From NCBI RefSeq assembly GCF_900105945.1, contig NZ_FNSO01000004.1, positions 6,204,001-6,268,000 of the forward strand: 64,000 bases of DNA, read 5' to 3'. The notes beneath the pieces were generated by a model that was not told the DNA's origin, searched no databases, and saw only the letters and a program-made list of their open reading frames with translations. Shown in pieces: positions 1-11,017 of the stretch (the stretch's first letter is position 1; each line of letters opens with the position of its first letter). Made by a program: the position numbers and the translations under genes. The DNA is from Amycolatopsis tolypomycina (lineage in GTDB: Bacteria > Actinomycetota > Actinomycetes > Mycobacteriales > Pseudonocardiaceae).

Positions 1-28
1 ACCCGGCGGATCGGCCTACGCTGTCCCG

Positions 29-388
29 GTGTTCGAGATCGGTTCGCGGGCGCGCACGCTGCCGGCACCTCCCGGAGTCGTCTGGGACTCCCTCGTGGCG
101 CCCCGCCGGGCGGGCACTCGTCCGTGGCTCCACCTGCTGGCGGACGAGGTCGAACCCAGCGTCCTGACCGCGGAGAAGCCCGGCCGGGTGACGTGGTCGT
201 CGCTGTGGCCGAGCCGGCCCGACGACCGGATCCTTTTCGGGCTCACGGCCGCGCGCGACGGAGGGACTCTGCTGAGGTTCACCCTGCTCACCCCCGGCGA
301 GGCCCCCGACCAGAGCAAGACCGGACACCTCCGGCGACGGCTCAACCAGCTGCTGTTCGCCGATCTTCGCCACTCCTACGGCCAGTGA
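29..388 (+). CDS. SRPBCC-like small protein, function unknown
   Basis: A 119-residue soluble protein with no signal peptide or membrane segment. The order of the N-terminal strand, the VVWDSL helix and a C-terminal helix ending in RRRLNQLLFADLRHSYGQ resembles the START/SRPBCC fold of polyketide-cyclase-like proteins; this is a fold-level impression, not a named family. The GTG start at 29 is supported by a TACGCT box six bases upstream, which suggests a leaderless transcript. The gene converges on the protease at 396-935 with only 7 bp between stops. The ligand is unknown. Confidence 0.55.
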   Translation: MFEIGSRARTLPAPPGVVWDSLVAPRRAGTRPWLHLLADEVEPSVLTAEKPGRVTWSSLWPSRPDDRILFGLTAARDGGTLLRFTLLTPGEAPDQSKTGHLRRRLNQLLFADLRHSYGQ

Positions 389-395
389 GCGGCAC

Positions 396-935
396 CTACG
401 CGGGCAGGTACAGAAGGGAGTGCGGAAGCTTGAGCAGGCGCTTGGTGAAGTTCGCCACTTCCCAGGGCAGGTTCGGGCCGAACTGCGGATCGTGGAGCAC
501 CACCTGCCCGGCCGCGTTCACCCCCTTGGCGACGACCACGTGCTTGGTGGCGGCCCCGGCGTGCTCGATCGCGCACCACAACGGGCCGTGGTCCCGCAGG
601 GCCCGCTCGAGCAAGTCGCTGGTCCAGCCGGCCGACGGTGTGTCCAGGTCCCGCATACCGTTCACTTCGGCCAGTTCGGCGGTTTCGTCGTCCGCCAAGC
701 CCCGTGGCGGTTCGTTGCGCAGCGCCCTGCGCGTCTCGTAGTCACCGGCCTCCCCGCGATTGGCCTCGATCGCGGCCCGTTTCGCCGCCTGCGCCTGGCC
801 CTCCGCCAGCGCCTTGACGTGCCCGACGACCTCGACCCCGGCGCCGCGCCGGTATTCGAAGATCATCCGGAGCGAGGTGTACCAGCACAGGTGCTGCTCC
901 GGCTGCCTGATGTAGTTGACAGGTAAGTCGATCAA
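396..935 (-). CDS. Papain-like cysteine protease family protein
   Basis: A 179-residue protein with a papain-type catalytic arrangement: Gln11 (oxyanion hole) and Cys17 in the QPEQHLCWYTS segment, His132 in ATKHVVVAKGV and Asp155-equivalent Asp149 in VLHDPQFG. No signal peptide, so it is probably cytoplasmic, or an effector released another way. The start is TTG at 935, chosen because GGGGAG lies six bases upstream; the farther in-frame TTG at 953 has no ribosome binding site. A two-codon ATG-CCT-TGA reading frame (940-932) overlaps this TTG. Substrate unknown; no partner or inhibitor gene adjoins it. Confidence 0.6.
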   Translation of the reverse strand: MIDLPVNYIRQPEQHLCWYTSLRMIFEYRRGAGVEVVGHVKALAEGQAQAAKRAAIEANRGEAGDYETRRALRNEPPRGLADDETAELAEVNGMRDLDTPSAGWTSDLLERALRDHGPLWCAIEHAGAATKHVVVAKGVNAAGQVVLHDPQFGPNLPWEVANFTKRLLKLPHSLLYLPA

Positions 936-1134
936 GGCATCTCCCCATGACAACGACGGCGCCCGGTGCGCCCGTTCCTCTCAAGTCGTTCGACGGTTTT
1001 GGTTGTTACGCAAGGGAAAGAAGCTGCTCCGTCCGAGTGCCCACCGAACGGCGGCGGCGATACGGCCTTCCGCGACGACCTGTCCGTCCACTTCGGACGG
1101 CAAGGTCTCCGCCCGAACTGTTCGGCAGGCGCGG

Positions 1135-2106
1135 CTACGGCGCCACGTCCGTGGGCATCGCGCCGCCCGCGCGGGAGAAACGGGCGCCCCACTCGCGGAC
1201 GTGCTCGGTGAACTCCGGCGGCGCCAGCACCTCGAACTCCGCGCCCACGTTGCCCATCGCCTGGGCCGGCCAGTCCAGGCTCGTCGACGTCATCGTGACG
1301 CGGCAGCGGTTCTCCCCCGCCGGCTCGACCGTTCCCCACTGGCCGACCACCTGGCGCACCCGGGCCTCGGGGGCGTGGACGAGCACCCGGACCGTGTGGG
1401 CGGCGGGCGCGCCCGTGCTGGTCCGCACGAAGGCCGCCGCGTCCGGGGCGGGGAGTTCGCGGGGGCGGAACCGCGCGCCCGTCGGGCGGGGGTTGCTCAG
1501 GCGGTCCAGGCGGAAGCTGCGCCAGTCGTGGCGGGTCAGGTCGTACGCCACCAGGTACCAGCGGCCGCCCTGGGCCACCAGGCGGTGGGGCTCGGCCTCG
1601 CGCTCCGCCGGCGCCGCACCCCTTGCCGCGTAGGCGAAGCGGAGGCGCTCCTCGTCTCGGCACGCCTGGGCGACCGCCGTCAGGACGCCGGCCGCGACGA
1701 TCGGGCCGGCCGCCGCCGGGGAGACCGTCATCGCGCGCACCGCGTCCACCCGGGCGCGCAACCGCGGCGGCAGGACCTGCACCACCTTCGTCAGCGCCCG
1801 GACGGCCGCGTCCTCGATCCCGGCGATCCCGCTCTGGGCGGCGTCCCCCATGCCGACGGCGAGGGCGACCGCCTCCTCGTCGTCCAGCACCAACGGGGGC
1901 AGCACCGCGCCCGGCGCCAGCTGGTAGCCGCCGTCGGTGCCGCGGGTGGCCCGGACCGGGTAGCCCAGGTCGCGCAGCCGGTCGACGTCACGGCGCAGCG
2001 TGCGCTCGGACACCTCGAGCCGGCTCGCCAGCTCGGCGCCCGGCCAGTGCCGGTGGGTCTGCAGCAGCGACAGCAGACGCAGGGCACGGGAGCTGGTGTT
2101 CGCCAT
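1135..2106 (-). CDS. WYL-domain transcriptional regulator (HTH_11 type)
   Basis: A 323-residue DeoR-like regulator. Residues 1-55 form a winged helix with the recognition stretch LASRLEVSERTLRRDVDRL; a WYL ligand-binding domain follows, containing GGRWYLVAYDL and FRLDRLSNPR, and then a WCX-like C-terminal extension. WYL regulators bind DNA in response to small ligands or nucleic acid, often controlling the adjacent gene. It diverges from the AlkZ-like gene, and a 25-bp palindrome sits between them. The ATG at 2106 has a CAGGAT box six bases upstream, so the mRNA may be leaderless. Confidence 0.85.
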   Translation of the reverse strand: MANTSSRALRLLSLLQTHRHWPGAELASRLEVSERTLRRDVDRLRDLGYPVRATRGTDGGYQLAPGAVLPPLVLDDEEAVALAVGMGDAAQSGIAGIEDAAVRALTKVVQVLPPRLRARVDAVRAMTVSPAAAGPIVAAGVLTAVAQACRDEERLRFAYAARGAAPAEREAEPHRLVAQGGRWYLVAYDLTRHDWRSFRLDRLSNPRPTGARFRPRELPAPDAAAFVRTSTGAPAAHTVRVLVHAPEARVRQVVGQWGTVEPAGENRCRVTMTSTSLDWPAQAMGNVGAEFEVLAPPEFTEHVREWGARFSRAGGAMPTDVAP

Positions 2107-2124
2107 TCCGCCATCCTGACAGGT

Positions 2125-2149
2125 CTTCCGGCCACAAAGTGACCGGAAG
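2125..2149. promoter_or_regulatory. 25-bp palindrome, candidate operator of the WYL regulator
   Basis: An inverted repeat with arms CTTCCGGCCAC and GTGACCGGAAG (10 of 11 positions pair) around AAA. It lies just upstream of the CAGGAT box of the WYL gene and about 50 bp before the first start codon on the other strand. The position suits control of both divergent genes; assignment to the WYL protein is inferred from neighbourhood only. Confidence 0.5.
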
Positions 2150-2198
2150 GCTCTCTAGCGTTCTCGTCGCAGGCCGAAACCGACCGAGGGAGCCGACG

Positions 2199-2225
2199 AT
2201 GATCACCCGCGAGATCCGGCCGTGA
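2199..2225 (+). other. Eight-codon upstream ORF (MITREIRP) coupled to the AlkZ-like gene
   Basis: ATG at 2199 follows GAGGGAGCCGACG, the only good ribosome binding site in this leader. The frame encodes MITREIRP and stops at TGA 2223-2225, overlapping the GTG start at 2222. It may be a translation-coupling leader, or the remnant 5' end of a lost first gene of the operon. Confidence 0.4.
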
Positions 2226-3289
2226 CCACGCTGTCACTTCGCGCGCTGAACCGGGCCCTGCTGCAGCGGCAGTTCCTCCTGGCACGCACCGACGAGACCC
2301 CGCAGGCGGTGCTCGCGCGGCTGGTCGCCATGCAGGCCCAGGAGCCGAACTGGCCGTTCGTCGGGCTGTGGAGCCGGATCCGGGACTTCGAGCACGCCGG
2401 GCTCACGAACCTGCTGGCGGACGGGCGGGTCGTGCGCTCGGGCCTGCTGCGCAGCACCCAGCACCTCGCGGTGGCCGGCGACTTCCGCCGGTTCCGGCCG
2501 CTGCTGCAACCGGTGCTCGACCGCACCGCGAGCACGGTCCACTTCCGGCGTGGCAACGCCGGCCTGGACACCGGCGAGCTGGTGGCGGCCGGGCTGCGGA
2601 TCCTCGGCGGGCACGCGATGCCGCGCCGGGAGCTGGCCCGGCGGCTGGCGGCGGAACACCCCGGCCGCGACGGCCGGCTCCTGGCCGCCGAGGTGGAGCT
2701 GCGGGCCGCGGTGGTCCACGACCCGGCCACCGCCGGCTGGGGCGCCTGGGGCACCCGGTCGGCCGTCTCGGTGACCGCCGTCGGCGTCGGCGCGCCGGCG
2801 AGCGCCCAGGAGCTGGTCCGCCGGTACCTCGCGGCGTTCGGGCCGGCGAGCGTCAAGGACGTGCAGGCGTGGAGCGGGCTGACCCGGCTGGGCGAGATCG
2901 TCGAGACCATGCGCGGCGAGCTGCGGCGTCACCGGGACCCGCACGGCCGGGAGCTGGTCGACCTGGCCGGCGCCGAGCTGCCCGATCCGGACACCCCGGC
3001 TCCCGTGCGGCTGCTGCCGGGGTTCGACAACGTCCTGCTGGGCCACGCCGACCGCACCCGGATCATCTCCGACGAGGACCGGAAGCGGATCATGCCCGGC
3101 CGCGCACTGGTGCGGCCGGCGTTCCTGGTCGACGGCCGGGTGCACGGCAGCTGGTCGCTGTCCGGCGGGGAGCTGCGGTTGACGCCGTTCCGGCCGCTGC
3201 CCGCCGCCGCGAGGGCCGCGCTCGAAGAGGAGGCGCAGCGGCTGCTGCCGTTCGTGGGCGGGGAAAGCGTGTTCTTCGAAAGCCGGTGA
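2222..3289 (+). CDS. Winged-helix DNA-binding / AlkZ-like family protein
   Basis: A 355-residue protein of the HTH_42/AlkZ superfamily (YcaQ-like). The N-terminal region has the signature VAMQAQEPNWPF, carrying the QxQ motif that in AlkZ glycosylases lies at the active site, followed by tandem winged helices and the C-terminal LLPGFDNVLLGHADRTRII block that is characteristic of the family. Members excise alkylated or crosslinked bases, but many actinobacterial paralogues are uncharacterised. The GTG start at 2222 overlaps the stop of the eight-codon ORF, so translation is probably coupled. A perfect hairpin terminator follows. Likely controlled with the divergent WYL regulator. Confidence 0.8.
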   Translation: MTTLSLRALNRALLQRQFLLARTDETPQAVLARLVAMQAQEPNWPFVGLWSRIRDFEHAGLTNLLADGRVVRSGLLRSTQHLAVAGDFRRFRPLLQPVLDRTASTVHFRRGNAGLDTGELVAAGLRILGGHAMPRRELARRLAAEHPGRDGRLLAAEVELRAAVVHDPATAGWGAWGTRSAVSVTAVGVGAPASAQELVRRYLAAFGPASVKDVQAWSGLTRLGEIVETMRGELRRHRDPHGRELVDLAGAELPDPDTPAPVRLLPGFDNVLLGHADRTRIISDEDRKRIMPGRALVRPAFLVDGRVHGSWSLSGGELRLTPFRPLPAAARAALEEEAQRLLPFVGGESVFFESR

Positions 3290-3297
3290 GACGGGAA

Positions 3298-3333
3298 AAG
3301 CGCCCACCCCCGCGCGAACGGGGGTGGGCGCTT
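3298..3333. terminator. Bidirectional hairpin terminator
   Basis: A perfect 15-bp stem (AAGCGCCCACCCCCG paired with its complement) and 6-base loop, between the convergent AlkZ-like and GH62 genes. AAAA precedes it on the plus strand (3296-3299), which gives a short T run for minus-strand transcripts. Confidence 0.8.
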
Positions 3334-3343
3334 CCGGGAGTGC

Positions 3344-5853
<2,510 letters not shown>

Positions 5854-6880
5854 CGATCTCGGTGATCGCCCCGCCGGTGATGCGCAGGACGTCGATCGTC
5901 AGCGGCCGGTACACCCCGTCCTCCTGCCGGAGGTAGAACGCGAGGGCGGGCTGCCGGTTCACGGCGGTGGGGACGGCACGCAGGCCCTTCAGGTCCGCGA
6001 AACCGCCGTCGAGCCAGTCCCGCACCACGGCGTCGCGGCCGGTGAACAGGCCCGGCGTCGGCGGCATCGAGCAGCGGACGTCGTCGCGCAGCAGCTCGGC
6101 GATCCCGTCGATGTCGACGGCCACGCTGGCCTCGGTGTAGCGGCGCACCACCGCGCGCGTCCCGGCGTCCTCCTCGCCGCCGGTCCAGTCCTGCCGCTCG
6201 GCGGGCAGGTGCTCCCGCATGCCGGCGCGGGCGCGCTGCAGAGCGCTGTTCACGGAGTTGACGGAGTCCCCGAGCAGCTCCGCGACGTCCTTCGCGGGCC
6301 AGCCGAGCACGTCACGCAGGATCAGCACCGCCCGCGGCCGCGGCGCGAGGTGCTGGACGGCGACCAGGTACGCCAGCTCGATCGTCTCCCGCGCGACGGC
6401 GGCGGCCTCCGGCTCGTCCTCGCCGCCCGCGGGCAGCTCGTCGAGCAGCCGGTCCGGGTAGGGCTGCAGCCACGGCACCTCGCCACCGGTCGCGGGCTCG
6501 GGGCGGCACTTGGCCAGCAGGTCCAGGCAGGCGTTGGTGGCGATCCGGTAGAGCCACGCCCGGAACGTCGACCGCCCCGCGAAGGTCTCCCGCCGCCGCC
6601 AGGCACGCAGGAACGTCTCCTGCACGGTGTCCTCGGCGTCCTCGAACGACCCGAGCATCCGGTAGCAGTGCACGTGCAGCTCCCGCCGGTGCCGCTCGGC
6701 CAGCCCGGCGAACGCCGGCTCGCCGGCTTCGCGCAGGTCGGCCGGCCGCGTGTCCGCACTCATCACGTCATTCTCCCGCTTCGTCGTGGTCCGTCACAGG
6801 TATGACGGCCCCGGGCGCGGAAACTCATCACCGCGGCGAGTTCGGCGCGGTCCCGCCGGGCAGGGCAGCCGGGTTCCGCG

Positions 6881-8437
6881 CTACGGCCCCGGCATCGGCC
6901 CGATCGCACCCGGCAGCGGCGGCCAAGGCGGTTCGACCGGCAGCTCCGGGTCGCGCGCGCCCGCCCACCAGCCGGCCGCGACGATCACCGGCAGGCACGC
7001 CGCGGCGAGGATCAGGTCGAAGCCGTCCGTCGCGGCGTGCTCCTGCGGGTGGCCGAGCGTCCAGCCCAGCGCCGGCACGACGGACGCCAGTCCGGCCAGG
7101 ACGGCGGCCGCGATCACCGCCAGCATGCGTGACCGGACCAGCGTCCGTCGCTGCCCGAGGACGAGCGCGGCCCCGATGCCGGTCAGGCACAGGGCGGTCA
7201 CCAGCCAGAGCCCGGTCGTCAGCCCGGCGTTCGAGCCGAAGAACACCACCAGCCCGCTGATCGGCAGGGCCATGCCGAGGAACGCGGCGAGGGGCAGCAC
7301 GGCGGCGAGCCCGCGGCCGTGCCGGGCACGGACCCGTCCCGCCGCCACCGTCGTCCCGATCAGCATCGCGAGCAGGGTGAGCGGCCCGGTGACCAGGAGC
7401 GTGTCCCCGATCCCCCGGCCGAACGCGGTGAGCGGCGCAGGCCGGAGGTCCAGCCCGGTCTCGGGGACCACGACCGGCACGCGGCGCCAGGCCCCGTCGG
7501 CGCCGCGCACCGCCAGCCCGTCCACCCCGTTGGCCACGATCACCTGGTGTCCGCCCGCGACGGCACGGACGGAGACCTCCGTGCTGGCCACTTGGGACAC
7601 CCGCAGCACCGAGGCGGGAAACGGGTGCTGCCGCTGGACGAACTCCCACCGGGCGGCGGGCACCTCCCACGCCGTGCGCCAGGTCCGGCCGCCGTCGGTC
7701 GTCTCGTCGACGCCGAGGAGCCGGCCTCCGCGGCGGTCGTCGACGACCCCGGCGCCGTGCACGCGGTAGCAGTGCGTGGCCGCCTCGGGCGCGCAGGCTT
7801 CGACCTGTTTCGTGGACGGGGACGCCATCGGGCCCTGCGGCGGGACCCGTGACAGGTACCGCCAGCCGTCGACGCCCGAAACGGAGCCGTAGTAGGCGCC
7901 GTCCGCCTCGATCACCACCTGCGTGCCTTCGCTCGTCACGGAGTCGACCGACGGCAGCGTCGCGGACGGCGCCGACGTCGCGGTGATCGCCAGCACGGTG
8001 AACGGCAACGCGACGACCAGCCGCAGCCGGAACGCCAGGGGCGGGGCCGTCGTCACCCGGTGCCAGGCCCACCAGGACAGGCCCAGCGCGGGCAGCGCGA
8101 CCAGGTCGGCCGGATCGGCCAGGACCACCGAAGGTCCGTTGACGACCGACCACGCGGCCGAAGCGGCGCCGGCGCCGGCCGCGGTCAGCTTGACGACCGC
8201 GAACCCGGCCCCGGTCACCAGCACCGCCGCGGTGGCACCCACGCGGGCGGTCAGGAACAGGCCGAGCAGCAGCCCGAGCACCGGGGGCGCCGCCGCCAGC
8301 CCGGCCACGTCGCTGAGCTTGCCGGTGACGAAGCCCGGCCACACCTGCTTCAGCACGTGGTCGTTGAGCAGCAGCACCACGGTGGCGCCGACCGTCAGCG
8401 GATGCGCCGCCCAGCGCAGGAAGACCCCGGTTCGCAT
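6881..8437 (-). CDS. Polytopic membrane protein with extracellular Asp-box region
   Basis: A 518-residue protein: about four N-terminal hydrophobic segments (with the motif LNDHVLKQVWPGFVTGKLSD), a roughly 200-residue polar central part, then about five C-terminal membrane segments and a proline-rich tail. The central part contains TTDGGRTW, an Asp-box (BNR) motif of beta-propellers, and the CAPEAATHCYRVHG segment with two Cys. I do not recognise a characterised family. ATG 8437 is preferred over GTG 8464 because CCAGG lies at suitable spacing and the hydrophobic N-terminus begins at once. It follows the ECF42 sigma gene by 64 bp and may be co-transcribed. Confidence 0.65.
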   Translation of the reverse strand: MRTGVFLRWAAHPLTVGATVVLLLNDHVLKQVWPGFVTGKLSDVAGLAAAPPVLGLLLGLFLTARVGATAAVLVTGAGFAVVKLTAAGAGAASAAWSVVNGPSVVLADPADLVALPALGLSWWAWHRVTTAPPLAFRLRLVVALPFTVLAITATSAPSATLPSVDSVTSEGTQVVIEADGAYYGSVSGVDGWRYLSRVPPQGPMASPSTKQVEACAPEAATHCYRVHGAGVVDDRRGGRLLGVDETTDGGRTWRTAWEVPAARWEFVQRQHPFPASVLRVSQVASTEVSVRAVAGGHQVIVANGVDGLAVRGADGAWRRVPVVVPETGLDLRPAPLTAFGRGIGDTLLVTGPLTLLAMLIGTTVAAGRVRARHGRGLAAVLPLAAFLGMALPISGLVVFFGSNAGLTTGLWLVTALCLTGIGAALVLGQRRTLVRSRMLAVIAAAVLAGLASVVPALGWTLGHPQEHAATDGFDLILAAACLPVIVAAGWWAGARDPELPVEPPWPPLPGAIGPMPGP

Positions 8438-8501
8438 CGGTACAGCCTGGGGCGCGGTGATCACGACGGTGACACGGCTCAGCCCCGATCGGTGCCGGGG
8501 T

Positions 8502-9725
8502 TCAGCCGAGCCGGTCCCGGCGCCGGGTCAGGTGCGCGATCTCGGCGGTGTTGCCCGCCAGCTCGATGGCCTTGTCGTAGGCCGCGCGGGCCTGCTCACC
8601 GCGGCCCAGCCGGCGCAGCAGGTCGGCGCGGGTCACGTGGTAGGCGTGGTAGCCGGCCAGCCGGCCCGCGAGCCGGTCGACGGCCGCCAGCGCCACCTCC
8701 GGGCCGTCGAGCTCGGCGACCGCGATGGCCCGGTTGAGCGCGACGATCGGCGACGGGTCGAGGCGGACGAGCTGGTCGTAGAGAGCGAGGATCTGCGACC
8801 AGTCGGTGTCGCGGACGTCGCGGGCGGACGTGTGCACGGCGTTGATCGCCGCGAGGACCTGGTAGCGGCCCGGCGCCACCCCGGTGGCGAGGCGCTCCCG
8901 CACCAGCCGGTGGCCCTCGGCGATCAGGCCCTCGTCCCACGCCCCGCGGTCCTGCTCGTCGAGCGCGACGAGCTCGCCAGCCACCACCCGCGCCGGGCGG
9001 CGGGCCTCGATGAGCAGCATCAGCGCCAGCAGGCCGGTCACCTCGCCGTCGTCCGGCAGGAGGGCGTGGAGAAGCCGGGTGAGCCGGATCGCCTCGGCGG
9101 TCAGGTCGTGGCGCACCGGGTCGGTACCGGCGCCGGTCGCCAGGTAGCCCTCGTTGAAGACCAGGTACAGCACGACGAGCACGGCGGAGACGCGCGCGGG
9201 GAGGTCCTCGGCGGACGGCACCCGGTAGGGGACGCGGGCCGCCTTGAGCTTGGCCTTCGCGCGGGTGATCCGCTGCTCCAGCGCGGTTTCCCGGACCAGG
9301 AAGGCACGGGCGATCTCGGGCACGGTCAACCCGCCGAGCAGGCGCAGGGTCAGCGCCACGCGGGCGGGCACGGCCAGCGCCGGGTGACAGCAGGTGAAAA
9401 CCAGCCGGAGCCGGTCGTCGTCGATGGCGCCGGGCGGCTCGGGCGGGTCGTTCTCCGAGATCGTCAGGGCGGCCTGCTGCTTGTCGGCACGGTTGTTCTC
9501 GCGCCGGACGCGGTCGATGGCCTTGCGGGTGGCGGTGGTGGTCAGCCAGGCGCCGGGGTTGGGCGGCACGCCGTCGGCGGGCCACCGTTCGACGGCGGTC
9601 GCGAACGCCTCGGCGGCCGCCTCCTCGGCGATGTCGAGGTCACCGAACCGCCGGGTCAGGGTGGCGACCACCCGGGCCCACTCCGCGTGGTGGGCCCGGG
9701 TGACCGCCGCGTCGGCGTCGCTCAC
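8502..9725 (-). CDS. ECF42-type sigma factor with DUF6596/TPR C-terminal extension
   Basis: A 407-residue sigma factor. Region 2 lies at about 10-75 (FGDLDIAEEAAAEAFATAVERWP) and region 4 at about 105-160 (VALTLRLLGGLTVPEIARAFLV), followed by the long helical DUF6596/TPR-like extension (LVFNEGYLATGAG.., LALYDQLVRLDPSPIVALNRAIAVAE). That architecture, together with the preceding DGPF/YciI gene, identifies the ECF42 group, which has no classical anti-sigma factor. Start at GTG 9725: its GTGA overlaps the TGA stop of the YciI gene, implying translational coupling. Signal and regulon unknown. Confidence 0.9.
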   Translation of the reverse strand: MSDADAAVTRAHHAEWARVVATLTRRFGDLDIAEEAAAEAFATAVERWPADGVPPNPGAWLTTTATRKAIDRVRRENNRADKQQAALTISENDPPEPPGAIDDDRLRLVFTCCHPALAVPARVALTLRLLGGLTVPEIARAFLVRETALEQRITRAKAKLKAARVPYRVPSAEDLPARVSAVLVVLYLVFNEGYLATGAGTDPVRHDLTAEAIRLTRLLHALLPDDGEVTGLLALMLLIEARRPARVVAGELVALDEQDRGAWDEGLIAEGHRLVRERLATGVAPGRYQVLAAINAVHTSARDVRDTDWSQILALYDQLVRLDPSPIVALNRAIAVAELDGPEVALAAVDRLAGRLAGYHAYHVTRADLLRRLGRGEQARAAYDKAIELAGNTAEIAHLTRRRDRLG

Positions 9726-10045
9726 CGGAACGGTCGCACTTCGATCTTCCGGTCGCAGGCCTTCGAGGCCTCGGCGGCGAGCTTCAACGCCACGTCCGGG
9801 TCGGGGACCTCCCACACCCAGACGCCGGCGAGGTACTCCTTCGACTCGACGTACGGCCCGTCGGTGAACACGGCCTGCTCACCCCGGTTGTCGACGACCG
9901 TGGCCGCCTCGGTGTCGGCGAGCCCGCCCGCGAAGACCCAGTAGCCCTCGGCGATCAGCCGTTCGTTGAAGGCACTGATGGCGGGCCGCCGGTCGGTGCG
10001 GCCGGGGTTGCTCTTGTCGTCGATCACGGAAACCAGGTACTGCAT
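9722..10045 (-). CDS. YciI/DGPF-domain protein, partner of ECF42 sigma factor
   Basis: A 107-residue protein of the YCII-related (DGPF) family: MQYLVSVIDD.., YWVFAGGLADTEAATVV, TDGPYVESKEYLAGVWVWEV. It is encoded immediately before, and overlapping, the ECF42 sigma gene, the conserved arrangement of this sigma group; the protein's exact function is not established. The ATG at 10045 has no ribosome binding site, but TAGGAT lies six bases upstream, so it is probably read from a leaderless transcript whose -10 box overlaps the TAG stop of the IF-1 gene. Confidence 0.88.
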   Translation of the reverse strand: MQYLVSVIDDKSNPGRTDRRPAISAFNERLIAEGYWVFAGGLADTEAATVVDNRGEQAVFTDGPYVESKEYLAGVWVWEVPDPDVALKLAAEASKACDRKIEVRPFR

Positions 10046-10054
10046 CCGGGAATC

Positions 10055-10279
10055 CTAAGTCCGGTACCGGAACAGGATCCGGCCGCGGTTCAGGTCGTAC
10101 GGGCTCAGCTCCACCAGGACCCGGTCGAACGGCAGGATCTTGATGAAGTTCTTCCGGATCTTGCCGCTGATGTGGGCGAGGACCTTGTGTCCGTTCTCGA
10201 GCTCCACCCGGAACGTCGCGTTCCGGAGGCACTCGACGACCGTGCCCTCCACCTCGATGCCGCCGGTGTTGCCCGCCAT
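10055..10279 (-). CDS. infA: Translation initiation factor IF-1 paralogue
   Basis: A 74-residue S1/OB-fold protein, full length for IF-1 (bacterial IF-1 is about 72), with the family core [33 protein letters not shown] and [14 protein letters not shown]-1 occupies the ribosomal A site during initiation. This copy is not in the ribosomal-protein operon where the housekeeping infA normally resides, so it is probably a second copy. Its ATG shares a base with the TGA stop of the GNAT gene (TGATG), so translation is coupled and it comes under the leader-peptide/hairpin control of that operon. It could substitute for IF-1 under stress; that is inference. Confidence 0.9.
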   Translation of the reverse strand: MAGNTGGIEVEGTVVECLRNATFRVELENGHKVLAHISGKIRKNFIKILPFDRVLVELSPYDLNRGRILFRYRT

Positions 10280-10977
10280 CAGCGCAACACCAGCTCGAGG
10301 TTGCTGCCGACGCGGCGGGCTCCGGCGCCCTCGAAGAGCCTCATCGCCGCCGGGTTCGCTTCGTTCACCTCGGCCGAAGCCGCCGGGATTCCCTTGTGGT
10401 GCACCATATCCAGGACATACGCGAGCAGCGCGCGGCCGATCCCGGTGCGCTGCCGGTCCGCGCGGACCGCGATCAGGCCGATCCGCGGCTGCCGCGTCAC
10501 CGCCGCCAGCCGGACGAAGCCCACGTAGCCGCCCGCGGACTCGGCAACGACGTACTTGCCGACGTCCGGGACGTCCGGGCGGGGCAGGATCTCCGCCGGC
10601 ATCTCCGGCCAGCCGACCGCCGCCTCGACTTCGGCGCGGATCACGTCTTCGGCCGAGCTCAGCAGCCGCGCGTCGGACGGCGGGCCGATGGTCACCCCCG
10701 CGGGCGCGGGAACCACGCCCGGTGCCGTGGGCACCACGTACTCCCATTCACGGCGCCGGGTGGTGAACCCGGCCGCTTCCCAGCGGGACCGGAGCTCGGC
10801 GTCGGCTTCATCGACCACGGTGTACAGCGGTCTGGGCAGGGCAGGCAGCATGTCCGCCGCCAGCAGCGCGAAGCCCGCGTCGTCCCAGGTGTCGATGCTG
10901 AGGAAGAGACGTCCGTCCGGACGCCGGGACACTTCTCCGCGGCCGGCCACGTCCGGCCGCTCGTGCAGATGATTCAT
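10279..10977 (-). CDS. GNAT-family N-acetyltransferase
   Basis: A 232-residue protein whose C-terminal half is a GNAT fold: [18 protein letters not shown], then the acetyl-CoA loop [21 protein letters not shown] and the [22 protein letters not shown] block. The N-terminal 110 residues form a second, degenerate GNAT-like part. Substrate unknown. The ATG at 10977 directly follows a 36-base hairpin that includes the ribosome binding site, and a 17-residue leader ORF precedes it. Stop and start overlap with the IF-1 paralogue downstream. The combination suggests a ribosome-sensing stress or drug response, which is inference. Confidence 0.85.
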   Translation of the reverse strand: MNHLHERPDVAGRGEVSRRPDGRLFLSIDTWDDAGFALLAADMLPALPRPLYTVVDEADAELRSRWEAAGFTTRRREWEYVVPTAPGVVPAPAGVTIGPPSDARLLSSAEDVIRAEVEAAVGWPEMPAEILPRPDVPDVGKYVVAESAGGYVGFVRLAAVTRQPRIGLIAVRADRQRTGIGRALLAYVLDMVHHKGIPAASAEVNEANPAAMRLFEGAGARRVGSNLELVLR

Positions 10978-11013
10978 GGTGTCGCCTTTCGGGAGAGGGC
11001 TCCCGGCGACACC
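10978..11013 (-). promoter_or_regulatory. Hairpin sequestering the GNAT ribosome binding site
   Basis: In the mRNA, GGTGTCGCC (11013-11005) pairs perfectly with GGCGACACC (10986-10978), and inside it GGGAG pairs with CTCCC around a CCCT loop. The 3' arm abuts the GNAT ATG, and the GAAAGG Shine-Dalgarno sequence falls in the bulge and stem. The leader stop codon ends four bases before the 5' arm, so a ribosome finishing the leader would open the hairpin. Confidence 0.7.
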
Positions 11014-11017
11014 TGCG

